Assembly (NCBI RefSeq): GCF_023093535.1
Contig: NZ_CP095757.1
Location: forward strand, 372,001 to 436,000
Direction of reading: 5' to 3'
Origin: Halovivax limisalsi
Lineage (GTDB): Archaea > Halobacteriota > Halobacteria > Halobacteriales > Natrialbaceae
Length of the DNA stretch: 64,000 bases
In this document: positions 9,143-18,489 of the stretch, one piece after another
Numbering within the stretch: the first letter of the stretch is position 1
Layout of the letters: the number at the start of each line of letters is the position of its first letter
The notes under the pieces: model-generated
Databases searched by the model: none
The model's input: only the letters and a program-made list of their open reading frames with translations
What the model was told of the DNA's origin: nothing
Program-made: the position numbers and the translations under genes

Positions 9143-10314
9143 GCATGCGCGCGCTCTGCTGGCACGGCGCGAACGACCTGCGGGTGAACGACGTCCCCGA
9201 ACCCGAACTCACCAACCCGCGGGACGTGGTCGTCGAGGTGACCAAGACCACCGCCTGCGGCTCGGACCTGCACTTCGTCGACGGCTACCTCCCAACGATG
9301 CGCGAGGGGGACGTGATCGGTCACGAGTTCATGGGCGTGGTCAGGGAGACCGGTCCGGACGTCGAGACGATCGGCGCGGGCGACCGCGTGGTCGTCCCGT
9401 CGTTCGTCGGCTGCGGCGCCTGTCAGTTCTGCGGCGACGACAAGTGGTCGCTCTGTGACAACACGAACCCGAATCCGGGGTTGCAGGAGCCACTCCTCGG
9501 CTATCCGACCGCCGGCATCTACGGCTACACCCACGCCTTCGGCGGCTACGCGGGTTCGCACGCCGAGTACGTCCGCGTGCCCCACGGCGACGAGAACTGC
9601 TTTCACGTGCCCGACGAGCTGGACGACGAGCAGGCGCTGTTCGCCTCCGACGCCTGGGCGACGGGCTACATGGGCGCCGACTTCTGTGACATCGAGGACG
9701 GCGACACGGTCGCCGTCTGGGGCTGCGGCGGCGTCGGGCTGATGGCCCAGCACAGCGCCGCGCTCATGGGCGCCGAGCAGGTGATCGGGATCGATCGACT
9801 CCCCGAACGCCTGCGACTCGCCCGGAACGAGGCCGGTTCCGAGACGATCGACTACACCGACGTCGACGGCGTCGTCGACGCGCTCAAGTCGATGACCGGC
9901 GGCCGCGGGCCCGACGCCTGCATCGACGCCGTCGGGATGGAAGCTCACGGCTCCGGCCTGTCCCACGCCTACGACCGCGCGAAGCAGCGGCTGCGGCTGC
10001 ACACCGACCGCGGCGAGGCGCTCCGGCAGGCGATCAGGGCGTGTCGCAAGGGCGGTACCCTCGCGATCCTGGGCGTCTACGGCGTGATGGACAAGTTCCC
10101 GCTCGGCGTCGTCATGAACAAGGGCCTCACCGTCCGCACGGCTCAGCAACACGGCCAGCGCTACGTGCCGGAGCTGATCGAACACGCCGTCGCGGGCGAC
10201 CTCGATCCCTCCTACCTCGCCACCCACGAGTTCTCGCTCGAGGAGGCGCCGCAGGGGTACGACATGTTCAAACACAAGGCGGACGGGTGCGTGCGGCCGG
10301 TCTTTGCGCCCTGA
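9139..10314 (+). CDS. Zinc-dependent alcohol dehydrogenase
   Basis: The 391-residue protein is a medium-chain dehydrogenase. Catalytic zinc ligands are visible as Cys40 (CGSDLH) and His62 (GHEFMG). The structural zinc lobe has four cysteines, at 92, 95, 98 and 106. The Rossmann motif reads VWGCGGVGLMAQ. The middle insert and length resemble the formaldehyde dehydrogenase-like branch rather than simple alcohol dehydrogenases. It would oxidise an alcohol or hemithioacetal-like adduct with NAD(P). The gene is coupled by a 4-bp overlap to the SRPBCC gene. Confidence 0.9.
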   Translation: MSMRALCWHGANDLRVNDVPEPELTNPRDVVVEVTKTTACGSDLHFVDGYLPTMREGDVIGHEFMGVVRETGPDVETIGAGDRVVVPSFVGCGACQFCGDDKWSLCDNTNPNPGLQEPLLGYPTAGIYGYTHAFGGYAGSHAEYVRVPHGDENCFHVPDELDDEQALFASDAWATGYMGADFCDIEDGDTVAVWGCGGVGLMAQHSAALMGAEQVIGIDRLPERLRLARNEAGSETIDYTDVDGVVDALKSMTGGRGPDACIDAVGMEAHGSGLSHAYDRAKQRLRLHTDRGEALRQAIRACRKGGTLAILGVYGVMDKFPLGVVMNKGLTVRTAQQHGQRYVPELIEHAVAGDLDPSYLATHEFSLEEAPQGYDMFKHKADGCVRPVFAP

Positions 10315-10503
10315 GTGCACGGCGTCGCGAATCCAACGTCGCCGTCGTCGCACGTGGCCGTCGGATCGAACGGCGTCGCCTCCGGAATCGTGCTCCGGCG
10401 GTCGCACCTGGCTCACGCTCCGGCGGTCGCGTCGATCGGACGCGACCGGATGCGACCGCCGACCGGACGCCCGCACCGACCGAGGGGCCCTCGATCGCCG
10501 ACC

Positions 10504-11676
10504 CTACCGGTTCGGATCCGGGGTACGCAGGCCCGGGAGCGTCTCCCGATCGCGGACTCGTCGCATCCGGGCCCGCATCGCCGGGTCGGCCCCGGGAACG
10601 TCGAGCGCGCCGGGCGTCGAACCGGCCGCGGTCTCGGACGCCTCGTCCTCGCCGAGATCGTCGAGCGACTTCGGAAACGACCGCAACGCCTCGTGGATCG
10701 CCAGACCGGCGTAGGCGCCGTCGCCCATCGCGATCGGCGTCTGGTTCTGGCCGTGGGTGAGATCTCCCACCGCGTAGACGCCGTCGACGCTCGTTCGCCG
10801 GTCCTCGTCGACCGCCACCGCGCCGTCGTCGGCGAGTTCGCAGCCGAGATCCTCGGCGAGGGTCGCGTTGTATTCGCTACCGTACATCGCGAAGCCGCCG
10901 AGGTAATCGCGCTCGGTTCCGTCGCCGAAGGCGAGGCCGCCGAGTCGCGAGTCGTCCGCGTGGTCGGGGTAGGCGGAGACGACCTCGGTGTCGACCCGCT
11001 CGACCGGGTGGGCGCGCAGCTGGGCGGCGGTCTCCTCGCTCCAGTCCGGTCCCCGATCGTCGAGCAGGAGGTCGACGTCGTCGGTGAAGTGCAGCATGAG
11101 CATCGCGACGTGGGCCGCGCGGTCGTCGTGGCCGAGGACGTAGACCGAGCCGTCGCCCAGGTCGTAGGCGTCGCAGTGCAGACAGTAGTACAGGCCGCGT
11201 CCGGTGTAGCGCTCGAGGTGGGCGACGTCGGGGCCGCGATCCGAGAACCCGGTCGCCAGCACGACGCAGTCGGCGTGGACCGTGGCGTGCGTCGCCTCGA
11301 GTCGAAACGAGCGGCCGTCGCGACCGCCGGCGGCGTCTCCGACCGCGGTCCCACCGCGTCCCTCCCCGCGGTCGCCGCCGCGAGGACCGTCCGCGGTCGC
11401 GGCGATCCGCTCGACGTGCTCGACGCTGTCGAGGTGGACGTCGCCGCCGTAGGCCTCGAGCTGATCGATGCCGTGGTCGGCGAGTTCCTGGCCGGAGACC
11501 GCCTCGGAGACGCCGAGGAGGTTGTGGACGTGATCGACCGCGGCGTGGCGGCCGCCCTCGCGTTCGAACAGGGCGGTTCGGTGGCCGAGTCGCGTGGTGT
11601 AGAGCGCCGTCGTAAGGCCGGCCGGGCCGCCGCCGACCACGGCGACCTCGTAGACGGGCGGTGATGTGGCGGTCAT
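10504..11676 (-). CDS. Thioredoxin reductase-like NAD(P)/FAD oxidoreductase
   Basis: The 390-residue flavoprotein starts with the FAD motif VAVVGGGPAG and keeps a redox-active CxxC (CLHC, Cys165 and Cys168) where thioredoxin reductases have theirs. The second nucleotide fold reads VYVLGHDDRAAH, and the C-terminal FAD motif is GVYAVGDLTHGQNQ. It is longer than thioredoxin reductase because of a Gly-rich insert at about 95-121 and a 45-residue tail. The start at 11676 was preferred over the in-frame ATG at 11691 and over 11778 because the FAD motif follows directly. The second dinucleotide motif is atypical (GHDDRA), so the electron donor is uncertain. Confidence 0.82.
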   Translation of the reverse strand: MTATSPPVYEVAVVGGGPAGLTTALYTTRLGHRTALFEREGGRHAAVDHVHNLLGVSEAVSGQELADHGIDQLEAYGGDVHLDSVEHVERIAATADGPRGGDRGEGRGGTAVGDAAGGRDGRSFRLEATHATVHADCVVLATGFSDRGPDVAHLERYTGRGLYYCLHCDAYDLGDGSVYVLGHDDRAAHVAMLMLHFTDDVDLLLDDRGPDWSEETAAQLRAHPVERVDTEVVSAYPDHADDSRLGGLAFGDGTERDYLGGFAMYGSEYNATLAEDLGCELADDGAVAVDEDRRTSVDGVYAVGDLTHGQNQTPIAMGDGAYAGLAIHEALRSFPKSLDDLGEDEASETAAGSTPGALDVPGADPAMRARMRRVRDRETLPGLRTPDPNR

Positions 11677-11790
11677 CGGTGACGGTACCATCGCGAGGCG
11701 GGAAGTACCAGGGCCCGGCGTGATTAGGTGCGCGACGGGATCCGCACACCGGCCCCCTCGGTTCGGAGTGGAGCGCACCGCGGCCCGGTC

Positions 11791-12594
11791 TCACCCTTCG
11801 GGTTCGTCGTGGGTCACCGAGTCCGGGTCCGGGGCGACGACCTCGTTGCCGCCCGGTTGCTCGGCCAGGAAGGAGAACTCGCCCTTCCCGTCGGGCGAGG
11901 ACCCCGTCGTCCAGGGTTGTTCCGGGTCCTCCCGCGGATTCCGTCGGGTCGACATGAAGGAGTAGTTGACCTCCTGGTTCTCCTCGCTCTGCGGAAAGCT
12001 CCCGGGAACCGGCACCGGGTCGTCGAGCGACTCCAGCGCGGCGAGCCACTGGTTCTGGTGCATCGTATCTCGGGCGATGAGGTACGAGAGCATGTCCTTC
12101 ATGCCGGGGTCGTCGGTGTACTCCCAGAGTCGCGTCGCCAGGGTGCGGCCGGTCGCCTCCGCCATCACGTTCGCGTAGAGATCGCCGGCGAGATTGCCCG
12201 ACGCGACGATGTAGCCGCCGGTGAACGGGACGCCGTTGCTGTCGACCGGCATCGCCGACTCCCCCGCCGAGAGGAACTGCCGGGGATTCTGTTCGGTCGC
12301 GGACCTGGCGGCTTCGATATCCTCGTCGGGCGACTTCGGCGACCCCCGCAGGTTCTTCGTGACGGCCGAGGCGAGCATCTCGATGTGGCCGAGTTCCTCC
12401 GTCGCGGTCTCCATCAGGAGGTTTCGATACGGCTCGTGCGTCGCCGGGATCGACCAGGACTGAAACATGTACTGCAACGCGACGCGCATCTCGCCCTCGA
12501 CGCCGCCGATCGCCTGCTGGAGCAGCGAGGCGAAGTGCGGATCCGGCTCCTCGACGGTGACCTCGTACTGGAGTTCGGGTTCGTGATAGTACAT
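11791..12594 (-). CDS. Manganese catalase
   Basis: The 267-residue protein is a dimanganese catalase that splits hydrogen peroxide in the cytoplasm. Metal ligands follow the family pattern: Glu35, Glu67-x2-His70 (EELGHIEM), Glu146 and His179 (ARDTMHQNQW). The frame is open to 12642, but family members start MFYH or similar. Here MYYHEPELQY begins at 12594, and a TTTATC box on the minus strand at 12620-12625 sits 28 nt upstream, so 12594 was chosen as a leaderless start. The gene is monocistronic and probably a general oxidative-stress gene. Confidence 0.9.
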   Translation of the reverse strand: MYYHEPELQYEVTVEEPDPHFASLLQQAIGGVEGEMRVALQYMFQSWSIPATHEPYRNLLMETATEELGHIEMLASAVTKNLRGSPKSPDEDIEAARSATEQNPRQFLSAGESAMPVDSNGVPFTGGYIVASGNLAGDLYANVMAEATGRTLATRLWEYTDDPGMKDMLSYLIARDTMHQNQWLAALESLDDPVPVPGSFPQSEENQEVNYSFMSTRRNPREDPEQPWTTGSSPDGKGEFSFLAEQPGGNEVVAPDPDSVTHDEPEG

Positions 12595-12976
12595 CCACTC
12601 CACCGACATCGAAGTGGAGGATAAACGTTTCATCCGTCGCACACGAAGTATGTGGGGACGGGTTGACTACACAACGGTCCTGAAAAGCGTGGATACGGAA
12701 CTCTCAGCCCTGACGCTGGCGAACCGTTTTGGGGCCGCCGGGCGTCGGTTCGATACCGATGCGCCGCACCGATACCGCGTCCGGGACGAACGCAGCGTTC
12801 GCGACCGGGCCGACCCGGCGAATCGTCGCCCGCTCCGGCCGCGCCCGTCCACGCCGCGCGGGCGGCCGGCGGTCCGGGATGAACGGGGAACGCGACCGCT
12901 CGGCGTCGGCCGGGGAGCACCCGCATCGGATCGGACGTCGGCGCGACCAGCGGCGAACGATCGACGAGGGGCACGG
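12595..12976. other. Divergent intergenic region
   Basis: Apart from the Mn catalase promoter at its left end, the 382 bp show no recognisable element. The open plus frame crossing it is arginine-rich and looks non-coding. No clear TATA box was seen before the membrane protein start at 12977. Confidence 0.4.
12620..12625 (-). promoter_or_regulatory. TATA box of the Mn catalase gene
   Basis: TTTATC on the minus strand is centred about 28 nt before the ATG at 12594. It decides against the two upstream in-frame start codons, one of which lies upstream of the box and one only 11 nt downstream of it. Confidence 0.6.
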
Positions 12977-13498
12977 ATGAGCGGACATCGCGCCGACGAC
13001 CGGGATTGGGACGAGCACGATCCGAGCGAACCGCACGACGAGCGCCGGCGGAACGGCGACGCCGTCACGCGCGACGATTCCATCGAGCACCGTCCGAACC
13101 CCGGCGGGGCGGGGCGCTCGCCCTCCGTCGTCGTCGCTCTGCTCGGCGCGTTCCTCGTCGGATTGGCCCTCGGCGTCGACGTCGACCCCGGCTGGGCCGC
13201 CTCGCTCGGCATCGTCGGCGCGGGACTGCTCGCCGCGGGCGCGTACAACGCGTATCGCCAGTCGAACGGGGAGCTGGGCAGCGTCGGCGTCGCGACGCTC
13301 GCCGCGATCCTCGCGGGCTGGCTCGTCGTCGCCGTCGCCCTTCTCGGCGCTGACAGCACCGCGATAGGCGAGTGGCTGATCCTCGTCGCCGGTGCGATCG
13401 CGTTCCTGACGAGCGCCGCCAGCGCTATCGCGATTCGCTCCCGCCGTCGAGCGGCCGACCCGCGGCCGACGGCGGTCTACGACCGGCGCGGGCAGTGA
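12977..13498 (+). CDS. Hypothetical four-helix membrane protein
   Basis: The 173-residue protein has an acidic, charged N-terminal stretch of about 55 residues followed by four transmembrane segments: VVVALLGAFLVGLALGV, LGIVGAGLLAAGAYNAY, VATLAAILAGWLVVAVALL and LILVAGAIAFLTSAASAIAI. It ends in a short arginine-rich tail. No family was recognised. The start at 12977 was chosen because codons upstream in the same open frame are arginine-rich and unlike a protein. It stands alone between the Mn catalase and an aldehyde dehydrogenase. Confidence 0.6.
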   Translation: MSGHRADDRDWDEHDPSEPHDERRRNGDAVTRDDSIEHRPNPGGAGRSPSVVVALLGAFLVGLALGVDVDPGWAASLGIVGAGLLAAGAYNAYRQSNGELGSVGVATLAAILAGWLVVAVALLGADSTAIGEWLILVAGAIAFLTSAASAIAIRSRRRAADPRPTAVYDRRGQ

Positions 13499-13647
13499 TC
13501 GCGGCCGGCGGTCGAACCGTCGCGGTCCGTTCCGCTCGCGACGTCGTCGGGCCGTCGGCACGGCCGCCGAGGCAGCACTTCGCTGCTGGCAATTCGAACC
13601 CGTCGGTCGAAGGTACACTAATTTACCCGCCCGTCGAACGGCGACGT

Positions 13648-15009
13648 ATGGAGGTCATCGATCCGTCGACGAACGAGCGCACCGACACGTACGAGGACGA
13701 TTCGGCCGACGACGTCGAGGACGCCCTCTCGCGGGCCAGCGAGGCCTTCGAGACGTGGCGCGAGGTTCCGATGCGCGAGCGTCAGGAGTTGCTCGCGAGC
13801 GCGGGCGACGTGCTTCGCGATCGCAAGCGCGAGTGGGCCGAGATCATGACCCGGGAGATGGGCAAGCCGATCACGCAGGCCGAGAGCGAGGTCGAGAAGT
13901 GCGCGTGGGCCTGCGATCACTACGCCGAGTACGCGGACGTCTACCTCGCCGAGGACCACCACCCGAGCCCGCCAGGGACGACGGTCAAGACCCGCTTCGA
14001 CCCGCTGGGGCCCGTCCTGGCGGTGATGCCGTGGAACTTCCCGTTCTGGCAGGTGTTTCGCTTCGCCGCGCCGTATGTGACCGCGGGCAACGTCGGCCTC
14101 CTGAAGCACGCCTCGAACGTCCCCGGCTGCGCGCTGGCGATCGAGGTGATATTCCGCGAGGCGGGCTACCCCGACGACGTCTTCCAGTCGCTGTTGATCC
14201 CCTCGGACCTCGTCGACGACATCCTCGAGGACGAGCGGGTGCGCGCCGCGACGCTTACCGGCAGCGGCCCGGCCGGCCGCGCGGTCGCCTCGACGGCCGG
14301 CGAGCAACTGAAAAAGACCGTCCTCGAACTCGGAGGCAGCGACCCCTTCGTCGTCCTCGACGACGCGGACCTCAAGGACGCGGCCGAGACCGGGGCGTGG
14401 GCGCGCAACTTGAACGGCGGCCAGTCCTGCATCGCGGCCAAGCGATTCATCGTCCAGGAGGCCGTGTACGACGAATTCCTCGAGCACTTCCTCGAGGAAG
14501 TCGAGTCGCTCACCGTCGGCGACCCGACGGACGAGGAAACGCAGGTCGGCCCGCAGGCCCGCCAGGACCTCCTCGAGGACCTCCACGAGCAGGTCGAGGC
14601 CAGCGTCGAGGCGGGCGCGACGGTGCTGACGGGCGGCGAACCGCTCGACCGCGAGGGCGCGTTCTACCCGCCGACGGTGTTGACCGACGTCCCGCCGGGC
14701 TGCCCGGCCGACTCGGAAGAACTGTTCGGTCCCGTCGCGGCCGTCTTCGCGGTCGAGAGCGAGGACGAGGCGATCGAGAAAGCCAACGACACCCGATTCG
14801 GCCTCGGCGCCTCGATCTGGACCGAGGATCGCGACCGCGGCGAGCGGGTCGCCGCGCGGATCGACGCCGGCTGCACGTACGTCAACCAGCTCACCAAGTC
14901 CGATCCGCGGGTGCCCTTCGGCGGCGTCAAGGACTCGGGCTACGGTCGCGAACTCGCCGGCGCCGGCATCAAAGAGTTCGTCAACCGGAAGACGGTCTGG
15001 ATCGAGTAG
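13648..15009 (+). CDS. NAD(P)-dependent aldehyde dehydrogenase (succinate-semialdehyde dehydrogenase-like)
   Basis: The 453-residue protein is an aldehyde dehydrogenase of the short succinate-semialdehyde branch: VMPWNFPFWQVFRF, LTGSGPAGRAVA, the catalytic Glu in LELGGSDPFVV and the nucleophile in GGQSCIAAKRFIV. It oxidises an aldehyde to the acid in the cytoplasm. The frame is open from 13372, but the start at 13648 gives the family N-terminus (IDPSTNE) and has a TTTACC box at 13622-13627. It is followed closely by an unrelated winged-helix gene. Its physiological aldehyde is not evident. Confidence 0.88.
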   Translation: MEVIDPSTNERTDTYEDDSADDVEDALSRASEAFETWREVPMRERQELLASAGDVLRDRKREWAEIMTREMGKPITQAESEVEKCAWACDHYAEYADVYLAEDHHPSPPGTTVKTRFDPLGPVLAVMPWNFPFWQVFRFAAPYVTAGNVGLLKHASNVPGCALAIEVIFREAGYPDDVFQSLLIPSDLVDDILEDERVRAATLTGSGPAGRAVASTAGEQLKKTVLELGGSDPFVVLDDADLKDAAETGAWARNLNGGQSCIAAKRFIVQEAVYDEFLEHFLEEVESLTVGDPTDEETQVGPQARQDLLEDLHEQVEASVEAGATVLTGGEPLDREGAFYPPTVLTDVPPGCPADSEELFGPVAAVFAVESEDEAIEKANDTRFGLGASIWTEDRDRGERVAARIDAGCTYVNQLTKSDPRVPFGGVKDSGYGRELAGAGIKEFVNRKTVWIE

Positions 15010-15072
15010 CCAACGTCGATCGAGTGCGGCCGCCCGGTTCGAATTAAGTGCGTTCGCCGCGGCATAGGACCC

Positions 15073-16059
15073 GTGGGGTCGAACACGCTGGACGAGCTCG
15101 GCCGGGCGACGCTCGAAGCGATCGCGGAGCGGCGAGTGACGGCCGACGCGCTCGAAACCGAACTCGACGCCGATAGGGAGGCCATCGACGATCGCCTGGC
15201 GCAGCTGGTCGACAACGCGCTCGTCCGCCGCGTCGCCGCCGAAGGCGACGAGGCGGCCGACGATCCGGGCGTCGACGGCGCCTACGAACTCACCGAAAAC
15301 GGCCGCCGCGTCCTCGAGGCGACGCCGGTCGGCGCGCGCGACTACCGCATCGACACGCCAGACGCCGTCGAGCAGGCGATCGAGGGATTCGACCTTCGGC
15401 CGGACGAGGCGTCGGCCGTCCGGAGCGCCTTCTCCTTTCTGCGCTACTGGGAGGAAGCCACGACCGCCGAGATCGTCGACGCCACCTACAGCGAGGTACC
15501 GGCCGGCTACGGGTCGGCCGACCGCTGGTGGGACGACTGCGTTCGCGATCGACTGGCGGCCCTGCCCGACGTTCGCGCGCGGCCCGACGACCCGATCGAC
15601 GGGACCGAGTCGTGGACGTACGACGGGACCGCGGCGGTCGAGCCCGACGACCGGGACGGCCGCGCGGTCGCGGATCCGATGGGCGCGCCGCCGCCGTTCG
15701 CGAGCGCTCGCCACGCGATCGAGCGCGCGAGGCCGGACGACGTTCGACAGGGCGAGAGCGGCGGGGACGAGCGACCGGAAGAAGACGACGTGCGAGCGCC
15801 GGCGCGAGCGGCGTTCGCCGTCCTCTTCGAGCGCGGACGGGCGACGACGGTGGAACTCCTCGAGGGACTCGACGACGAAGGCGTCGACGCCGCGGCGCCG
15901 GCGGCCGCGAGCGACGATCGCACGGACAGGCTGGCCGCTCTCCTCGACTCCGTCCCCGGCGTCGAGCGGGGACGGGGATCGAACGGCGAGACCGTCTGGA
16001 CTTACGATCCGTCGGGCGGGGTCGACGGTCGCTCCGCGGATCCCGACGGCGGTGACTGA
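15073..16059 (+). CDS. Winged-helix-containing hypothetical protein
   Basis: The 328-residue acidic protein begins at a GTG. Its N-terminal 80 residues look like a winged helix (LDELGRATLEAIAERRVTA, AIDDRLAQLVDNALVRRV, YELTENGRRVLEA), as found in archaeal regulators. The rest has two weak repeats of a similar helical pattern separated by low-complexity acidic linkers. No enzyme motif is seen. A DNA-binding or scaffold role is possible. The last 12 codons lie inside a 37-bp tandem duplication, so the C-terminus may have been changed recently. Confidence 0.6.
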   Translation: MGSNTLDELGRATLEAIAERRVTADALETELDADREAIDDRLAQLVDNALVRRVAAEGDEAADDPGVDGAYELTENGRRVLEATPVGARDYRIDTPDAVEQAIEGFDLRPDEASAVRSAFSFLRYWEEATTAEIVDATYSEVPAGYGSADRWWDDCVRDRLAALPDVRARPDDPIDGTESWTYDGTAAVEPDDRDGRAVADPMGAPPPFASARHAIERARPDDVRQGESGGDERPEEDDVRAPARAAFAVLFERGRATTVELLEGLDDEGVDAAAPAAASDDRTDRLAALLDSVPGVERGRGSNGETVWTYDPSGGVDGRSADPDGGD

Positions 16060-16096
16060 CGACGGTCGCTCCGCGGATCCCGACGGCGGTGACTGA
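16023..16096. repeat. Perfect 37-bp tandem duplication spanning a stop codon
   Basis: Positions 16023-16059 and 16060-16096 are identical. The first copy holds the last codons and stop of the winged-helix gene; the second lies in the spacer. A degenerate third copy follows near 16118-16147. Perfect identity suggests a recent slippage event. Confidence 0.85.
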
Positions 16097-16157
16097 CGGT
16101 CGTCGTGGCGGGTTCTGACGACGGTCGCGACGGATCCCGGCGACGATCGTGGTGCAC

Positions 16158-17135
16158 TCATTCGTCGCCGAGCGCGCGCCGGATTCCCGCCTCGATCCGG
16201 TCTGCGTCGGGCAGATAGGCGTCCTCGCGGGCGAACAGCGGCACCGGCACGTCGTAGCCGGTCACCCGCTCGACCGGCGCCTCGAGGTAGTAAAAGGCCT
16301 CCTCGTTGATTCGCGCGATGATCTCGCCCGCCATCCCGGCGGTTTTCGGCGCCTCGTGGACGACGACGCAGCGGCCGGTATCGCGGACGGACGCGACGAT
16401 CGTCTCGGTATCGAGTGGGTAGAGCGTCCGGGGGTCGACCACCTCGACGTCGGCGTCGATCTCGTCGACCGCGTCGAGCGTCTCGCGGAGCATCGATCCC
16501 CAGGCGACGACCGTGACGTCCTCGCCCGGCTCGACCACGCGCGCCTCGCCGAGGGGGATCTCGTGGTCGTCGGGCACGTCCTCGCGGACCGAGCGGTACA
16601 GCCGCGTGGGTTCCATGAACACGACCGGGTCCGGGTCGCGGATCGCGCTCCGCAGCAGCCCCGCCGTCTCGGCCGGTGAGGCGGGGAAGACGACCTGGAG
16701 GCCGGGCACGTGGGCGAACCCCGCCTCGAAGCTCTCGGAGTGCAGTTCGAGCGCGTGGATGCCGCCGCCGTACGGCGTGCGGATCGTCATGGGACAGGAG
16801 ATCGTCCCGCGCGAGCGACTCCGGATGCGGGCGACGTGCTGGGCGAGCTGGTGAAAGCCCTGGTAGAGGAAGCTCTGGAACTGGATCTCCGGGACGGGGC
16901 GCAACCCCGTCGCGGCGAGCCCGACGCCCACGCCGACGATGCCCGCCTCCGCGACCGGGGCGTCGAACACGCGGTCCGGATGGTCCTCGATCAGTCCCTC
17001 CGTCGCGCGAAAGACGCCGCCCGCCCGGCCGACGTCCTCGCCGTAGACGAGGACGGCGTCGTCCCGCTCCAGTTCCGCGCGCAGCGTCTCGCGAACCGCC
17101 TCGACCATCCGGAGGCGCTCAGCCACCCCGCTCAC
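16158..17135 (-). CDS. 2-oxoacid dehydrogenase E1 component, beta subunit
   Basis: The 325-residue protein is the E1 beta subunit of a pyruvate/branched-chain 2-oxoacid dehydrogenase. Signatures are VYGEDVGRAGGVFRATEGL, FDAPVAEAGIVGVGVGLA, PVPEIQFQSF and the C-terminal transketolase domain with VEVVDPRTLYPLD. With the alpha subunit it decarboxylates a 2-oxoacid using ThDP and transfers the acyl group to lipoyl-E2. Its start overlaps the end of the alpha gene by 17 bp, so they are coupled. No E2 or E3 gene is in the window. Which 2-oxoacid is used cannot be decided. Confidence 0.9.
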   Translation of the reverse strand: MSGVAERLRMVEAVRETLRAELERDDAVLVYGEDVGRAGGVFRATEGLIEDHPDRVFDAPVAEAGIVGVGVGLAATGLRPVPEIQFQSFLYQGFHQLAQHVARIRSRSRGTISCPMTIRTPYGGGIHALELHSESFEAGFAHVPGLQVVFPASPAETAGLLRSAIRDPDPVVFMEPTRLYRSVREDVPDDHEIPLGEARVVEPGEDVTVVAWGSMLRETLDAVDEIDADVEVVDPRTLYPLDTETIVASVRDTGRCVVVHEAPKTAGMAGEIIARINEEAFYYLEAPVERVTGYDVPVPLFAREDAYLPDADRIEAGIRRALGDE

Positions 17136-18303
17136 CCCCGCGCCCGTCCGCCTCGTTCGTTCGCCCGGACGACTCGCCGCTCCGCTCGCCAGCCTCGTTC
17201 CCTCGCGCTTCGGCCTCCGTTGCCCGCTCGTCCGCCTCGATCCGCCGCTCGAACGCCGCCCGCTGGGCCTCGAGTTCGGGCGGCGGATCGTCGTAGACGT
17301 AGCGGAACATGTCCGCCGGGTCGATCTCCTCGCGCGCCGCCCGCGCCCGATCGATCGCGTCTGCGATCTCGGTCTCGATCCGCTCGTCGATCGCCGACTC
17401 GGTTTCGTCGTCGAGGATCCCGCGTTCCTCGAGGTACAGCTGGAAGCGGACGATCGGGTCGCGCGCCTCCCACTCCGATTCCTCCTCGGCCTCGCGGTAG
17501 ACGCTGGGGTCGTCGGAGGTCGTGTGCATCGAGCGCCGGTAGGTCAGCGCCTCGATCAGGAGCGGGTCGCCGTGGCGCGCCTGCTCGATCGCCGCCTTCG
17601 CCACGCGGTAGACGCCCAGCACGTCGTTGCCGTCGACGCGGATCCCCTCTATCCCCGCCGCGACGGCCTTCTGGGCGAGCGTCTCCGCGGCGGTCTGGTG
17701 CTCGAGTCGCGTCGAGATGGCGTAGCGGTTGTTCTGGCAGACGAAGACGGTCTGGGCGTCGTAGACGCCCGCGAAGTTGAGGGCCTCGTAGACGTCGCCC
17801 TCGCTGGTGGCACCGTCGCCGAAGTAGGTGACCGCGACGGCGTCCAGGCCCTGGAGGGCCTCGCCCCAGCCGACGCCGACGGCGTGCAGCGGCTGGCTGC
17901 CGACGGGGATGGCCGGCGGCAGCGCACCCTCGCCGCCCGGGACCTCGGCGCCCTCCTCCATCCCCATCGCGTACTGGAGGATCGCTTCCGGCGGCGTGTC
18001 GCGGACCAGCAAGGCCGGCTGTTCGCGGAAGGAGGGGACGATCCAGTCCCCCTCGGCCATGGCGAACGCGCTGCCCACCTGGGCCGCCTCCTGCCCGATC
18101 GCGGGGGCGTACGTGCCGAGTTCGCCGCGACGCTGCAGCGAGATCGCGCGCTCGTCGAGCCGGCGCGAGCGCTTCATCCCCTCGTACAGGTCCAGCAACC
18201 CCTCGTCGGTCAACTCGGGAACCATCGATTCGTCGACCGTGCCGTCCGCCGCGAGCACCTGGACGGACTGGATAGAGAACTCCGCGACGTCCTCGCGAGC
18301 CAT
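17119..18303 (-). CDS. 2-oxoacid dehydrogenase E1 component, alpha subunit
   Basis: The 394-residue protein is the E1 alpha subunit, with the ThDP motif running from FGDGATSEGD to FVCQNN and the phosphorylation-loop region YRRSMHTTSDDPSVYR. The N-terminal signature is GELGTYAPAIGQEAAQVGSA. The last 30 residues are a Glu/Gly/Arg-rich tail not usual for the family; it is encoded where the beta gene begins. The frame is open to 18498, but the start at 18303 gives the normal N-terminus (MAREDVAEFSIQSVQVL). It is transcribed ahead of the beta subunit. Confidence 0.9.
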   Translation of the reverse strand: MAREDVAEFSIQSVQVLAADGTVDESMVPELTDEGLLDLYEGMKRSRRLDERAISLQRRGELGTYAPAIGQEAAQVGSAFAMAEGDWIVPSFREQPALLVRDTPPEAILQYAMGMEEGAEVPGGEGALPPAIPVGSQPLHAVGVGWGEALQGLDAVAVTYFGDGATSEGDVYEALNFAGVYDAQTVFVCQNNRYAISTRLEHQTAAETLAQKAVAAGIEGIRVDGNDVLGVYRVAKAAIEQARHGDPLLIEALTYRRSMHTTSDDPSVYREAEEESEWEARDPIVRFQLYLEERGILDDETESAIDERIETEIADAIDRARAAREEIDPADMFRYVYDDPPPELEAQRAAFERRIEADERATEAEARGNEAGERSGESSGRTNEADGRGGERGG

Positions 18304-18489
18304 AGCGGGAGTACGGCGGCGGGGCTGGTAATGGGGAGACTTGCATTCGAGCGAGCGGATCGCTCGATCCCGTTCCTCGCGGACGACGGAACCGCCCTCG
18401 CGAGCCCGGCGGCCGGTCGAGGAGCGGCCACCTCGCTCCGGACACTGCAGGCAGCACCGGTTTCCAGCGCAGCGGCGCACCCTCAACGC

